Source: Cyanophora paradoxa
Lineage: Eukaryota; Glaucocystophyceae; Cyanophorales; Cyanophoraceae
Direction of reading: 5' to 3'
Length of the DNA: 64,000 bases
Assembly (NCBI GenBank): GCA_004431415.1
Contig: QPMI01000395.1
Location: 434,001-498,000 of the forward strand
This document shows positions 38,540-51,000 of the stretch, in pieces. How positions within the stretch are numbered: the first letter of the stretch is position 1; every line of letters begins with the position of its first letter. The notes under the pieces were generated by a model. The model was not told where the DNA came from, did not search any database, and saw only the letters and a list, made by a program, of their open reading frames with translations. The translations under genes were made by a program, and so were the position numbers.

Positions 38540-39793
38540 ATGGCCGCCAGCCCGATCGATGGGGACGAGAAAGGCGGCTGGCCGTCGGAGATCTTCGAGC
38601 CCGGTGAGGAGGCGCAGGCTCAGCGGCTCGAGCTCACATGCGCCATCTGCTGCCTCGTCATGCGAGAGCCGGTGCGCACTCGCCGCTTGGCCGCTTCAGT
38701 AGCAGCCCTTACCAGGGCCGGCGCGCGTACGTATACGACTGACGCGGCCGCCCACAGACGCTGCTGGGGTGCTCGAACGAGCACGCGCTGTGTCGGGCGT
38801 GCGGCGAGCGGCTGGCGAGGGAGGCTGGCTACCCCTTTCAGCACGAGCGCCTAAGAGAGCAGCTCAAGTGCCCAATCGACCGCGATGTCATCGACCGCGA
38901 CCGCTTCCGGCCCGCCTTGTTCGTTGCTCGGCGCATCAACGAGCTGCGAGTGCAGTGCGCGTCTTGCGGGCAAACCGCGCGCATTGAGTTGCTGGAGTCT
39001 GATGCCGCCCGCGCAGTTGCCGGTTCCAGGGGCGGGGCTGCGGGTGGCGGGGCGACGTGGGCTCCTTCGCGGCACACGTAGCGGGCTGCGCGGCGGGCTG
39101 GGGTGCGTGCGGCGGCTGCGGGGCCCGCGTCCTTCTCGACGAGCTGCCGGTGCGCTTCTTCGGATTCCCTTCCGCCTCTTGCCTCACCCGCCGCGGCCGG
39201 CAGGCGCACGAGGCGACGTGCCGGCCGCCGTGCCCCAACGCCGAGCTCGGCTGCTCCTCCCGGCTACCCCGCTCGGAGCTCCCGGCGCACCTCGGCGCGC
39301 CGCTTCCTCGCGCTCCCTCTCCGACCCGCGCCTCCCCTGACCCGGCGCGGCCCGGGGCAGAGCGCTGCCTGCGGGAGCTCGTGGTGCGGCTGAGGCGCGA
39401 GAACGGCGACCTCGCCCGGGAGAAGGACGACGTCGTCGCCCGCCTCACGCGCTCCAAGGACGACCTCGCCGCCCGCCTCACCCGCGACAAAGGTCCGAAA
39501 GGAGATTTGATCCGAGCCTTCTTCCGCGCCCGCTGAGCGGCGCGGGGCGGGGCGCAGGCGCGCTGGAGCGGCGGGTGGAAGAGCTGTCGGCGCAGCTCGA
39601 GGCTATGAGGCACCGGGCCGAGGCGGCCGAGGCGCAGCCGGGCGCAGCGCCGCAGCGCGGCTCAGACGGGGCCCACGGGCATGGCCAGCTAAATACAACG
39701 CGCCCAAGGCCCAGCGTGCACGCGCACGCGCCTCCCGGCGCAAACATCGTGGACGCTGCGAGGCGCATGATGGCTGACAGGCATTTCGACTAG
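38540..39793 (+). CDS. TRAF-like RING/zinc-finger coiled-coil protein (probable E3 ubiquitin ligase)
   Basis: Exon 1 (38540-38671) ends in the first RING cysteines (CAICCLVMREP). Exon 2 (from 38758) continues LLGCSNEHALCRAC and KCPIDRD, giving a C3HC3D RING like that of TRAF proteins. Cys/His-rich TRAF-type fingers follow (RVQCASCG, HVAGCAAGWGACGGCG, HEATCRPPCPNAELGC), then a heptad-like coiled coil (RLRRENGDLAREKDDVV, ALERRVEELSAQLEAM) and a short tail ending MADRHFD. Joins at 39149 (ELP|gtgcgc) and 39494 (phase-1 gtccg) are well supported. A frame change near 39004-39060 implies a further short intron that I cannot place exactly. The family suggests ubiquitin ligation or signalling in the cytosol; no MATH domain is seen. 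Confidence 0.75.
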
Positions 39794-40602
39794 CTTGGCC
39801 ATGGCCCCCGGCGTGTGCGTTGGAACGTTCCTCCTTTGCCTCGGCTGCCCGCTCACCGGGGCGGGCGCGGGTCCGCAGGCACAGCGATCAGGCTCGTGCA
39901 CTAGGAGGAATCCGGAGGCCTGGCAGCCAGGACAGCGGGGCAGCGCTAGCGCAGCGGCTGGCAACCGACGAGCGCGCGCGTGGCGCCCTCTGCCGCTGTG
40001 ACCAGAGGCCTAGGCGGTGGCCATGCGCATGTGACCTCGGCCCGGCCCCAGTATCGATATCCCGTGGCAGCTCATGAGATCTAGATCTGGAATCTGCGGT
40101 CTCTCGCCCATCTCGATCTTCTCCAAGGCGCCGGCTCGTTCCCTTCCCTCCAAGGCTCTTTCCCTCATTTATGTGAACTGGTATTAATATTAATCTACAC
40201 TTCGTCATGTATGCGAAATGCGAACTCTGATACTCTGGGCAAACAGTTGCGATTCTCTGCAAATAGCAAGCTGATATCGATTGCGCGGCGACTCAGTGAA
40301 ATAAAGCGAGTCCGAACGTCCGACGGCCTGCTTCTAACTTCATAGTCTACGCCGAAAATTGAGGAAAGGAGGGCACACGATGCGGCGAACATCACATTTT
40401 CAAGGCTATGAATAAATACTACGGCACTGTACATGATGGATCTTCACTGCATAACTGAATGAGATGAATTACATGATAAAGCTTAAAACTAAGTGCGAAA
40501 CTCGACAAGGAAACGAATGCGCTTTTATCTTTTGATCTTCGAATCGAAAAGCCATGGCCAAGTCACTGGGCGGGCTACAACAAGAGACCTACAAAGCGGG
40601 GT

Positions 40603-40643
<41 letters not shown>

Positions 40644-40648
40644 CTCGC
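39794..40648. other. Convergent intergenic spacer
   Basis: This is AT-richer DNA between two convergent genes, with no credible ORF. It contains small palindromes such as agatctagatctggaatct near 40078 and ends in the long G tract. Presumably it holds 3' UTRs and poly(A) signals of both genes; gaataaatac near 40412 resembles a poly(A) signal, but its owner is unclear. Confidence 0.4.
40605..40643. repeat. 39-nt poly-G tract
   Basis: An uninterrupted run of G on the plus strand lies immediately 3' of the stop codon of the minus-strand gene ending at 40649. Its length is probably polymorphic and uncertain in any assembly. Confidence 0.95.
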
Positions 40649-41915
40649 CTACGGCTCGAAGTCGCTCTCGTCGCTCTCCGCGAAGCTGCGGCGGGCGCAG
40701 CGGCGCTTGGGGCGGCCCTCGCGGGCGCCGGCGCCTCCGCCTCCGAGTCGCTCCCGTCGCTCTCGTCCCGGGCGCGGAGCGCGCGCTTGCGCTTCGGGCG
40801 GTCCTGGCGCGGCGCCGGGGCCGCCTTGCGCATCGTGGAGCCGTGGCCGCCGGCGTTGCGGTCCGCCGTGTTCGCCTTGCAGTAGCAGCCTGGGCGCGCC
40901 CGTCGACGTCAGCGCGGGGCGGGGGTGGGGCGGGCGGCGGGCGGCGCACGGTAGGCGGGCGTGGTGCCCTCCGCGACGACGGCGGCGGGGGCGCGCGGCG
41001 TGGCGCAGCGCGTGACGACGAGGCGGCAGCGGAGCAGCTCCTTGTGCGGCTTGTACGCCGCGAGGTCCTTCGCCTTCAGCCAGAGCCGCGCGCTCACGCG
41101 CATCGCCTGCCGCGCGCGCTCCGTCAGAGGGCGCCAGGCGAACGCGGCGCGGGGCGCGGGGCGCGGGGCGCGCACCCCGTCCTCGTCGTAGGCGATGTCG
41201 CCGGTGTCGAGGGCGGGCGCGATGAGCTCGGGGCAGAACTTGTCGCCCAGGAGCTCGCGCCCCGGCACGGGCACGAAGGCGTCCTCGCCGACGCACATCT
41301 CCGGGATCAGCACCAGCGCGTACGCGCCGGGCCGGCCCCAGCCGGGGAAGGCCCGCCCCAGGCCGATCCTGGCGCCGCCGCACTCGGCGGTGACCGCCAG
41401 CTCCTGGATGTGGTTCTGCACGACCGGCCCATTCTGCACGGGCGAAGGCTGCGTCAGGTGAACAACGCGGCGCGCGCGGGGCTCACCTCGGCCCACCCGC
41501 AGGCGATGCGGAGCGCCACGGGTGCGGCCACGGCAGACGGGGCCAGGCCCGAGCCTTGGGTCTTTGTGCCTGGTGCATAGGATAGGCGCGGGGCCGCAAC
41601 CATCTGCACACCGGCTGCAAACGACCCTGAGCTCGGTGCCGTCGCCGCCAGCGCCATCGCGTCCTCGGAATCGTCGTCGGAGTCGTCGCCCACGTCCGTC
41701 GAGGTCGGCGACGCCGGGCGCGTGCCCGGATGCGCGTTCGCCTGCTGCTGCGAGAACGCGAGGCCGGCCTGCAGCTTCTCCATGGCGACCACGTCCAGGC
41801 TCTCGTTGAGCACGTCGAGGATGTCTACGTCGCTCTCCTCCGAATCCGTGGTGTCCGGGGTCGCCGGGTCGAGCTCGGGCGCAAAGGTAACGTGGTGGGC
41901 TGCGGCAGACGACAT
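40649..41915 (-). CDS. Unrecognised protein with acidic N-terminus and basic C-terminus
   Basis: The start at 41915 gives MSSAAAHHVTFAPELDP, then an acidic low-complexity region with two DDSDDDSEDA-like patches. Exon 1 ends at 41487 (GWAE|gtgagc) and exon 2 resumes at 41433 (NGPVVQNHIQELAV). A globular-looking core includes GRAFPGWGRPGAYALVLI and EMCVGEDAFVPVPGREL. A further exon begins near 40890 with CYCKANTADRN, and the C-terminus is Lys/Arg- and Ser/Asp-rich, ending SFAESDESDFEP. The mixed acidic and basic tails suggest a nuclear or nucleic-acid-associated protein, but I do not recognise the core. The region 41170-41095 could be either exon or a retained 78-nt intron (gtgcgc...ctgac...ggcag). 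Confidence 0.6.
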
Positions 41916-42843
41916 CTTCGCCGAGGTTGATGGAACGCAAAACCGAAATGCTTCGCGCGGCTGCCTACTTAAAGAATCGTGCGAGGGCTCAAGCTCAGGC
42001 GCTTCACATGAATGAACTGTGGGACCCAGCCGACCGCTGTACCCCTTCGGCAAACGACCGCCGCAGCTCCGCGCCCGCAAATCGACCAGTCCGGCGATGC
42101 AAGAGAATCGAATGAGCGAGGCCGGCGAGTTGGCGCAGAAGATGCGCAGGGGCGGGATGCAGCAAGCGGGCTCCAGAGAGCCGGCAGCGGCGCAGCTCCC
42201 GGCCGACGTCCTCGCTCCTCGCTTCTCGTTCCTGGAGATGTGCCACCGGTCTGGTACCCGGCTTTGTGTCCGCAAGTGGCGGGAGGCCGGTCGCGGCCCG
42301 CCGAGTTAGCGTTCTCGTCCTGAGGTACGCGAGCCGGAGAGGCGCAGACCGAATTCCCGCGCGCTCTGAGAGCTAACAGAAGTCGCGCAGCAGCGATGTG
42401 GCCGTGCCGTTAGAAATGTGCAGCGGGACGTCGACCCGTCCTGCGTCGACCCGGAAGCCGCTCAGCAGCGATGTGGCCGGGCTGCGGATCTGAAACGCAT
42501 TTGCCTCGTCCTCGGACACAGCGAGGCGACCGCGGCGACTGCGGCGCCGCTCACTGCGGCAGCGTTGGAGCCGGGGTGCGACGCGTGCGCAGCCTCGACC
42601 CGCCGCCCGCCCACGCCCCCGCGCGTCTTAGCTTCCTAGCGGCCCTTGGCGCAGGCTTGGATCTCCGTGCTGGCCCGCTGCGAGCCTGGGCGGGCCTGCG
42701 CCCAGGCTGGAGGCCGGGCGCTGGGTCGAAGGCGGCGTCGCCCCGGGCTCCAGGCCGCCCCCGGCCGGGTCCCGGCCCTCCCACTCGGCACCGGGCCCGA
42801 CTATGTCCGCTTCCCCGCAGCGCGGCCGCAGTCCGCCCGCACA

Positions 42844-42876
<33 letters not shown>

Positions 42877-44469
42877 GGCCGAGGCGACCGGCGCCCCTCC
42901 GCCCTCCGGCCCCTGCGCCGCTTCACGCGAGGCGCGGGCGAGCTCTAGCCCGCCGAGCCCCGCCCGCCGCCCCGCCGCCTCAAGCCCGCCCCGGCGCGGC
43001 GCGCCCGTCGCCCCAGCGCCCCGTCCGGTGTCCTCGGCTGCGACTGTGCGCCCTCGCTGCGCGGCGGCCCGCCGGCGCCGGATCGGAGGCGGGGCCCCGA
43101 ATGGGCGGAGGATGCATCAGGAAGCGGAGGCGCGCCGCCCGGCGCCCGGCCCCCCGCGGCCCCCGCGCCCGCAGCTGACGCCCCCGCGATCCTCAGGCCT
43201 GTTACTTGGGGAGAAGGGCGGGCGCGGGCGACCCGCGGGCGGCGGGGCCTGATGTCTTCTTTCGCCCCGACGGCTTCTCGAGTCTTCTCTTCAGCGCCCA
43301 TGCCGCGGTGAGCTCTCCCCAGCGCTCATGCCCCCCCCCCCCCCCCCCCCCCTCCCCCCCGCACGCCCCCGCACCCCCTTCCCGTCCCCCTTCCCTCTCC
43401 CCCTCCCTCCCCCGCCCTCGCCTTCCTCCCCCCTTCCCTTCACCCCCACAGCGCTGCGTCTGCTCGCTGAGGGGTACAGCAGCACGGGCGAGGGCCCCGG
43501 CGCTAGTGGAGGGATCGAGCTTCGCGCTGGCGGAGTATCCCCGGGCTCGAAGCGCTCGGGGATACCGTGCCTTGAGCTTTTCCTCCGCTGGAACGCCGGC
43601 GGGTACCCGACGACCGATTCGGGTACCCCGACGACCGATTCGGGTGCCCCGCGCGCTCCCGGGCCGCCCCCGGCGCTTCGGTACCCCTGACGCTTCGTTC
43701 GCAGGGGCGGCTTCGTCCCTCGAGCTCGCCAGGCGGCGACTGGCGACCCGCGGCTGGCTTCCGGCTGGAGGCGGGGGGGCGGCGGGCCGGCGCCGCTGGA
43801 TTCTTCTTCTCCGCCCTGATCGAGCTCCTCTACCCCCCGCTCCTCCTCCCGCGGCGGCCTTTGGGCCCCGCCCCGTCGACTCCTCCCAGGCCCCGCGGCC
43901 GCTGGTCCCTGTCCTCCTTGATCGTCATCCGGTGGGGCCGGTGGCCGCGGGGGGACGGGGCTCCTCCCGGGCCCCCGGGCGGGGAGACGAGGGCTCCGGC
44001 CCGCCAGGCCGCCCCTGCGCTGGCCCCGCCCGGAGCCGCCCCCTACCGCGGGGCGCGCCCCCTACCGCGGGGAAGGCCGGCCGCCCCCTCCCCCCCCCCT
44101 CCTCCCCCTCCCCCTGTGAGGACAAGGCGGGGGCGGGGCGGGCGCGGTGGAGGCGCCGGCCGGCCCGGGCGCCCCGCCCCGCCCCGAGGCCGGCGCGGCG
44201 CCCCAAGGCCGGCCCGGGGAGCGGCGCGGCCCGGCTAGCGCCGGGAGCGCCAGACGCAGCACCTGCCGGGCGGCATCCCGGGCCCGCCCGCCCGCCGCCG
44301 CCGCCGCTGCAGCCGCAGCTTAGCCAGCCTCGGCCTTCCCCCCCCCCCTCCCCTGGCGCCCGGCCGCCGCGTGCCTTCCTCTCTAACCTAAACCCGGGAG
44401 ATAGCGAGTGACTGAGTTGGAGAGGCTGCAGCTTATTGGGCCGATATCGATGCCATACGTGCGATTGTC

Positions 44470-44612
44470 CAGATCTAGATCTACTAGGGTTAGCTATATG
44501 GGTCGAAAATGGGTACCTAGGTCCATAAATCAATTTGTCTATAAAATCAATAGATAGGCACAGACCTAAGGGCCTCTCCTTTCCAGATCTAGATCTACTA
44601 GGGTTAGCTATA
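44470..44612. repeat. Direct repeat pair
   Basis: The 27-nt string beginning ccagatctagatctactag and continuing ggttagctat occurs at about 44470 and again at about 44585. The intervening 90 nt are unrelated and AT-rich. No function is apparent. Confidence 0.8.
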
Positions 44613-44997
44613 GACCTGCGAGACTTAACTCAGCTGCTACTTATACTGCAGCTGGCTGGGCTGGCGCACGCGCGGCTGTATGCGGGCGCCGCCGCGCGCT
44701 GCGCGGCTAGATTCAGATCCGATGATCTTGGCTGGAGGGCTCTAGATCTGGCGCGCGACGCCTGCGCTGGCGCCGGCGCGCGCCGCGGCGCGGCCGGCTG
44801 CAGCTGCCGCGCGCGCCGGCGCGGCTTTATATATAGCTAGCGCTGCATCCGCAGGCGCGGAGGCGGCCCGGCCGCTGCGCATGCGCGTGGCCGAGCCGTG
44901 GCGCGGCGCAGGGCGCCGCAACGAATTCGAAGCATGCAGCGGCCTCAAACCAGACGCCCGCCTGGGGTACGACAATTCGGGTCCGCCAGCACCGGCG

Positions 44998-45012
44998 GCA
45001 GTTATATAATTA
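44998..45012 (+). promoter_or_regulatory. TATA-like element upstream of the four-module gene
   Basis: The sequence gttatataattagg lies about 70 bp upstream of the ATG at 45082, in otherwise GC-rich DNA. Position and composition suit a core promoter, but a second TATA-like string (tttatatatag, 44826) makes the assignment tentative. Confidence 0.25.
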
Positions 45013-45081
45013 GGGGCCGTCGACACCGACTAGCGATGAGAGGGAAGTGCAGTAGCAGCTGAGCGCCTCGCCCACGTATCC

Positions 45082-48000
45082 ATGGCTGCCGCAGTGACCG
45101 TCAGTTACCGCTTTGGGGTAACTGAGGCGCTGCGGCTCCGGATTCTCGCCGCCCGCGCCGAGGCTGAGGAGAGCTCGAACCAGAGTCCAGCTGCGCTCGC
45201 GGCTCTCGACCGGCTCGTGTCCGGCGTGAGCAAGTTTCCGGGCGCGGCGCCGGCTGGCCATGGCGCCGTGCACGTGGCGACCGCCGGCGTTCGCAGCTTC
45301 CTAGCGCGAGAGATCCTGCAGAAGGCGGGAGCTCCGGGGTCGGTGCCGGCGGAGGATCTTGCGATCCTCCAGCTGCGGGCGCCCGGCGTCTTCAAACAGC
45401 TCGCCACGGACGAGGCGCGCTCGCCCGAGCCCCCTCGCGCGAAGCCTCGCGAGTCTCAGAGTCTGCTCACGCCGGCGCGCGCGGCGACGTGCGCAGGCGG
45501 TGAAGGGCGCGCTGGAGGAGCACCTGCGGCTGGAGAGCCGCGGGCACGCGCTCGTCTGCGACGCCCTTTTCTTCCTGGCGCTGGAGCGCGGGGAGAGGGC
45601 CCCCAGGCGCGAGCGGCTGGAGGCCGACCCGCGCTTCGCGCCCATCGTCGGCTTGATGCGGGAGGAGCTGCAGGACGAGCAGACGGCGCAGGCGGCCGCC
45701 GCCTCCGTCGTCGCCCCGGACGCGGAGCCGCCGGCAGCGGCAGCGGCATCGTCGTCAGCAGCAGCATCAGCATCAGCAGCCCCCAAGCGTCGGCGTCGCG
45801 ACCGGGAGCGGGAGCCTCCCCGCGAGAAGGTGCGCGTCACACGGCGTGCTGCTGCAGCCTGCGCGCGGCCCCTTCAGATCTAATTCTTCGCCTCTCCTGA
45901 TACACCCGCCCCGCATGGGCTGTCCACGCACAAACGCAGAAAAATAACAAGCGTGACTACGCCGATTCCTACCGCACTGCCTTATTCTTCAACGGGGATG
46001 AGGCCGCGTACCTCAGATCATATGAAGTGAGTGCAATATTAATGATCTGTAGCCGAGAAACTTAATAATGTACATGTGACACGTGCATGACTCAGCACGG
46101 CGCATGCTTAGATCTAGAGTATCTCTTTTATATTACAAATGTGTCGAAGTCCATCGCATTCTTCCTTTTCAAATGCCATGATGTATTAGTATTTTGCATC
46201 TAGCCATATGCATCTAGCCTAGTAGAGCTATATATAAGCAGCGCTCGCGCTCTTGTCACGAGATTCTCTCTGATGGATGGGATCGGGGACAGGGCGTAGT
46301 GAGCGTACAAATCCCTCGAGCCATTTTCGTCGCGGCGCGCCCGTTGCTCGAGGAAGTCAAGTCAAAGAGTCTTACCAGTTTTGGAAAAGCCTCCCTCGAG
46401 ATGATGGATCTGATGTGCGCCCCCGGGCCCGCGGCCTTCCCTCGAATCCGTTTCAAAGCAAACTATGTCGCTGGCCCTCCATTGCTTTGAAGTGATTTCC
46501 TTGCAGATACAACCTGGCGACAAGCCGCGAATCGACCCTGAGCTCCATGGACGAGGCGACTGCGACGCGCCTCGCATTGTACATTATGTACATAGACAGG
46601 CACATCATCCCGGTGCTCCAGTCGCGCTTCCCCGCCCCCGGCGGCCCCGCCGAGCTCAAGGCCGTCTACGAAAAGAACCGAGAGAAACTTGCAGCGTACG
46701 CCCCGGCCCGTTTGGACGTCGATCGAAATTTTTGTCGAATTTGAAGCATCGGGCTGATGAGAAAGTCATTCGTTCCGTGCAGCGTGGTGGAGAGAACCGC
46801 TGCGCGCCGCCAGGAGCTGGCTGCCGAGCGAGCTCTCAAGAGCGCGGCGAAGGAAAGGGGCACGCAGGCTTCAAACGAGTGCGCCCAAAGACCCCGCTCT
46901 TTATGATCAATTGCAATTGCGAGATTCGCTCCTCTGATTGATTCTTCTGCGCGATCTCAAGGGATACAGCTGCCGGGGGCTCGTCGAGCTCGAGCGGCTC
47001 TTCGGATGCACCGGCCCCGAAAGCGCCGAAGCTCACCCATCGCAAGCAAGTCGAATCTCAGGGCCGGGGTATCGATTTATTCTTCGGCGGGGATGAGGCG
47101 GCGTTCCGCGCATCGTACGAGGTGAGTGCGGTGTATGTGATGTGATGTGATGCGATATTCGGCCGAAATTCTTTAAACATTGACACATACATGAGCATGT
47201 GCTTGCTTCCAGTTCCTCCGATGATTTTACGTGCGAGATCCATCGCATTTATACTATGATATTCTTTATAATTTATAGTAGTTGTGTCATTTCATCATGA
47301 TCATTGCCGAAGCTCCCATTCACATCTAGTGCCCATGCACTTTCGAGTTTTCACGATATATCAAAGTGATCTCTCTGATTGTGGGGCATCGGGGACAGCG
47401 CAAGACCCCCGGAAACATCCCGCGGGTCATCTTTATCACAGTGCGGCCGTTACTCGAGGAAGTCAGGCCGCTGCACATCGCCCAGTACGGGACATCTGCC
47501 CTGGAGATAATGGATCTGCTGTGCGCCCGCCGCAGTCTCTTGAGTTGCATTTGAAGCCAATCATCTCGTCGCGCCGGCCTTTCCTTGCAATTTATTGCTT
47601 TTCTCGCAGATACAACCTGGCGGCAGACCGCGAATCGGCCCTTAGCTCGATGGACAAGGCAACCGAGAAGCGCCTCTCACCATATATTAAGTATGCGGAA
47701 GACTTTGTCGTGCCACGCCTCCGGACCTACCACCCCGGCGGCCTGGCCGAGCTCAAGGTTTTGTACGAGAGGAACCGCGAGAAGATCGCAGCGTGCGTTC
47801 AAGCGTCGCCCCAGCCCGATCGGATGAAAAAACATTTAAGCATCGGGCTGATCCTGAATTTGATTTTTTCGTCCGGTGTAGCGCGGTGGGGAAGAACGAG
47901 GCGCGCAGGCAGGAGCTGGCCGCCAGGCGAGCCCAGAAGAACAGCGCCAGCACGAGCGTGGCAACGGGCGCGGAGGCAGGCGCGCCCGATCCAAGCGAGT

Positions 48001-51000
48001 GAGCCCGCGGACCTCGCTCTTCAGGCCTCGCTTCGTCGCCTCTGATTTGATCTCTGCTGCTTGCGTCGCCTCTAGGGAGACGGCTGCGGGGGGCTCGTCG
48101 TCGGGCTCGGGCGACGAGGGCGGCCGCGGGGCCCGGGCGGATGCGGGGGGCGCACCCGCGGGCTCGGGTGGCGCCGCCGACGTCGACGTCCAAGGCCAAG
48201 GTCCGAATCGCGATCGAGCTCGCGATCGATTGCGAGCCCCGTCGCAGGCGCCGGCGTCGGCCCCGGATCGGCTCCTTCGAACGTTAACTCGGCGAGGTCG
48301 GACGGCCCCCTCAATAAAAAGGCGCGCTCATATGATCAATCGTGCAGTCTCCGCCCTTCCGGGTATAAGAATCCGCCCTAGTGCTCTTGGACTCGTCGAT
48401 TTGAGATCTCAAGACCACGTTGAACATAGCCCTGCCGTGACGGGCTCGCCGTGACGGGCCCAGCGCGCAGCCATCAAGGCATGATGTAGACAGGGGGCTC
48501 TACCTTTATGGCACCGCTTTGTTCTTCAACGGGGATGAGGCGGCGTTCCGCGCATCTTACGAGGTAAGTGCGGTGCATGTGATGTGATGTGATGCGATAT
48601 TCGTCAGAGTCTTTCAATTTATACCTTAACAAATGCGTGATCACGTGCACGTGTATTCATGATCATTTGGAGTGTGATCATCATCACCTAAAGCTTCGAA
48701 TTCTAGCTAGCCTCCACACAACGATTTCGATTTTTGATGACGGGACACGAGGCGCACGGTTGTTTGAAATATGTTTAGATTTAGACACGGATAGGCTCTA
48801 GATCCAGATCATGCATATGGCGCTTGCCTACAATGCAATGGCGACCTCCGTCGCATAAATTGCAGCGCCCACACATTCGCTTTGAAATCGCTCTAATTTC
48901 ATTGAATTAGAGATTATCATCGCCAATCTGTCGTGAGATTATCGCTGATCGTTCGAATCGGGAACAGGGGGTAGTGACCATGGAAATTCCCCGCACCGCG
49001 TTCCGTGCTGTGCGCCCGTTGGTCGAGGAACTCAAGCCAAAGCATTTGTCCCACTACGTAAAAGCCATCATCGAGAAGACGGATCTGATGTGCGCGCGCC
49101 CCGGCCCGGCGCCAGCCCCCGGCCGTCGACGTCTCTAGATCTTGCATTCTTTTCGGAATAAATTAAATCATTCCGCCGTCGCTCCTCCCTTTACCAGGCT
49201 TCCTTCGCTTGCAGATACAACCTGACGACAGACCCCGATCTGGCCGTCAGCCTGCTGAGCAAGCCGACTTCTTCAGCGAACGAGTCGCTGTACATAATGT
49301 ACGCGAACCAGTTCGTCGTGCCGCGCCTCCGGACCTACCACCCCGGCGGCCTGGCCGATCTCAAGGCCTTGTACGAGAGGAACCGCGAGAAGATTGCAGA
49401 GTGCGTGCACCGCCCCAGCCTAGATGGACGCACTGTTTTTGAGGCATCGGGCTCTCCTTGTGCAGTGCTGTGGAGAAGAACACCGCGCGAAGGCAGGCGC
49501 AGGCGGCAGCACGATTGCAAGCTCGGCAGAGCATCCTCAGCATGCGCGCGAGCGTCGCGGCGGCCGCGGAGGGGGGTGCGCAGGCTTCGAGCGGGTGCGC
49601 CCGCGGACCGCGCTTTTCAAGCCTAGCTTCGTCGCTTCTGATCATAAATTGATCGCCTTTAGGGAAACGGGGACTTCGCTACCACCTCAGAGGAGCGCGG
49701 CGCCGGCAGCAGCTGCCGTGGCCGCGGCCGGGGCCAGTCCCCCCGGGGGCCCGGATTCCGCACGCCAGCCGCTCGGACCGGCTTTCAGCTCGGGCCCGAG
49801 CGCGGCCCCCGCATCCGGAGCGGCCCCGCCGGTCAGCGGCGCGGCCTCTACCGGCCCCGGACAGCAGCCTCGAGCCTCCGTGCCAGTCGGGCCCGCTTCG
49901 ACCACGAGCGCAAGCGTGATCCGGATCCCCGGAGCGGCAGATCGGCGATATACCGGCCCCGGTCGCAACCGCTGGCGTCCTGCCCCTGCGGGGGAAACGC
50001 TGGCAGAGAGGGTGCGCCTTAAGCTTTTGACTATTGCAGTCTACGCACCGCAACAGACTTGACTATTTCACCTTTGATTCCTCGAGCTGATAGCTGTCTT
50101 TGATTCCTCGATATGATAACCCGGCTGATTCGTGGCCGGTGTGGGCCGGGCCCCGCGCGCAAACGCAGAAAGGGTCCGGGGGCTATCACATCGAGAGTTA
50201 CGCCGTCGCCGAATTCTTCAACGGGGATGAGACGGCCTTTCGGAAATCATTCAATGTGAGTGCACAGCCGCGGCCTCCTTAATTACCCTCTATGATTTAA
50301 AATCAAGAGTCACGGCGTTTGTTTAATGTTTTAGGTGCCTCTTTCAATCATGAATATATAGTAATCCGATGATCGCGATTTAGCGTGCTGCGTCTATAAA
50401 TGTCTAAAAATGTCGCTACATCTGCAGCTCGTGCATTTTTGCTGCCAGGCTGACTGACGCCCGTGCATTTTTGCTCGCTCCTTGTCCAGGGCCGTTTCTT
50501 CCGATTGAGCCGGGGGCAGAACGAGGCGGGCATCGACACCACGCGCCGCCTCTTCCGCGCGGCGCGCCTCCTCCTCGTGGAAGCCACGCACAAGCACGTG
50601 TCCCAACTCATGAAGGCCGCCGTTGCCCACCTTGACCTCCTGTGCGCCCGGCTCCGGATCCCTCAAGCTTGCGATATTAATGTATATTATGTAGTGGCCA
50701 GTGGCCAGTCTCCCGCGCCCGCGCTGTGCCTTGATCGGTCGCTGCAGGTACCACCTGACGGTCAGGCACGAGCCGGCGCTCTGCGTATTCGACAGGGTGG
50801 CCGCGAAGCGCCTGGACCAGGTGCTGGACCCAAAGTACATTAATTACATGGAGAAGCACATCGTGCCGCGCATCCGGACCCGCTACCCCGGCGGCCTGGC
50901 CGAGCTCAAGGCCTTGTACGAGAGGAACCGCGAGAAGGTTCTAGAGTGCGTGCACACCACGCGCCGCCCTCGCCTAATTGGAGGGCTGCCATCCATTTAT

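Larger units (their letters stand above)
41916..45081. other. GC-rich low-complexity region without a confident gene
   Basis: This stretch is dominated by Pro/Ala/Arg-coding simple sequence: a CCG run near 42840-42890, a C tract at about 43328-43352, and a duplicated cgacgaccgattcgggtacc near 43606-43650. Open frames occur on both strands but lack any recognisable domain. Between 43455 and 44250 on the plus strand some intron-like ends occur (cacccccacag at 43450, and a GTACCCC box, CTGACG and TTCGCAG at 43681-43704), so a gene may be hidden here. A pair of direct repeats lies at 44470-44612. Confidence 0.4.

Noticed and set aside
43206-44411. 401-residue plus-strand ORF
   Set aside because: Pro/Arg/Ala-rich throughout, crosses probable intron ends, and has no recognisable domain; kept only as a region note.
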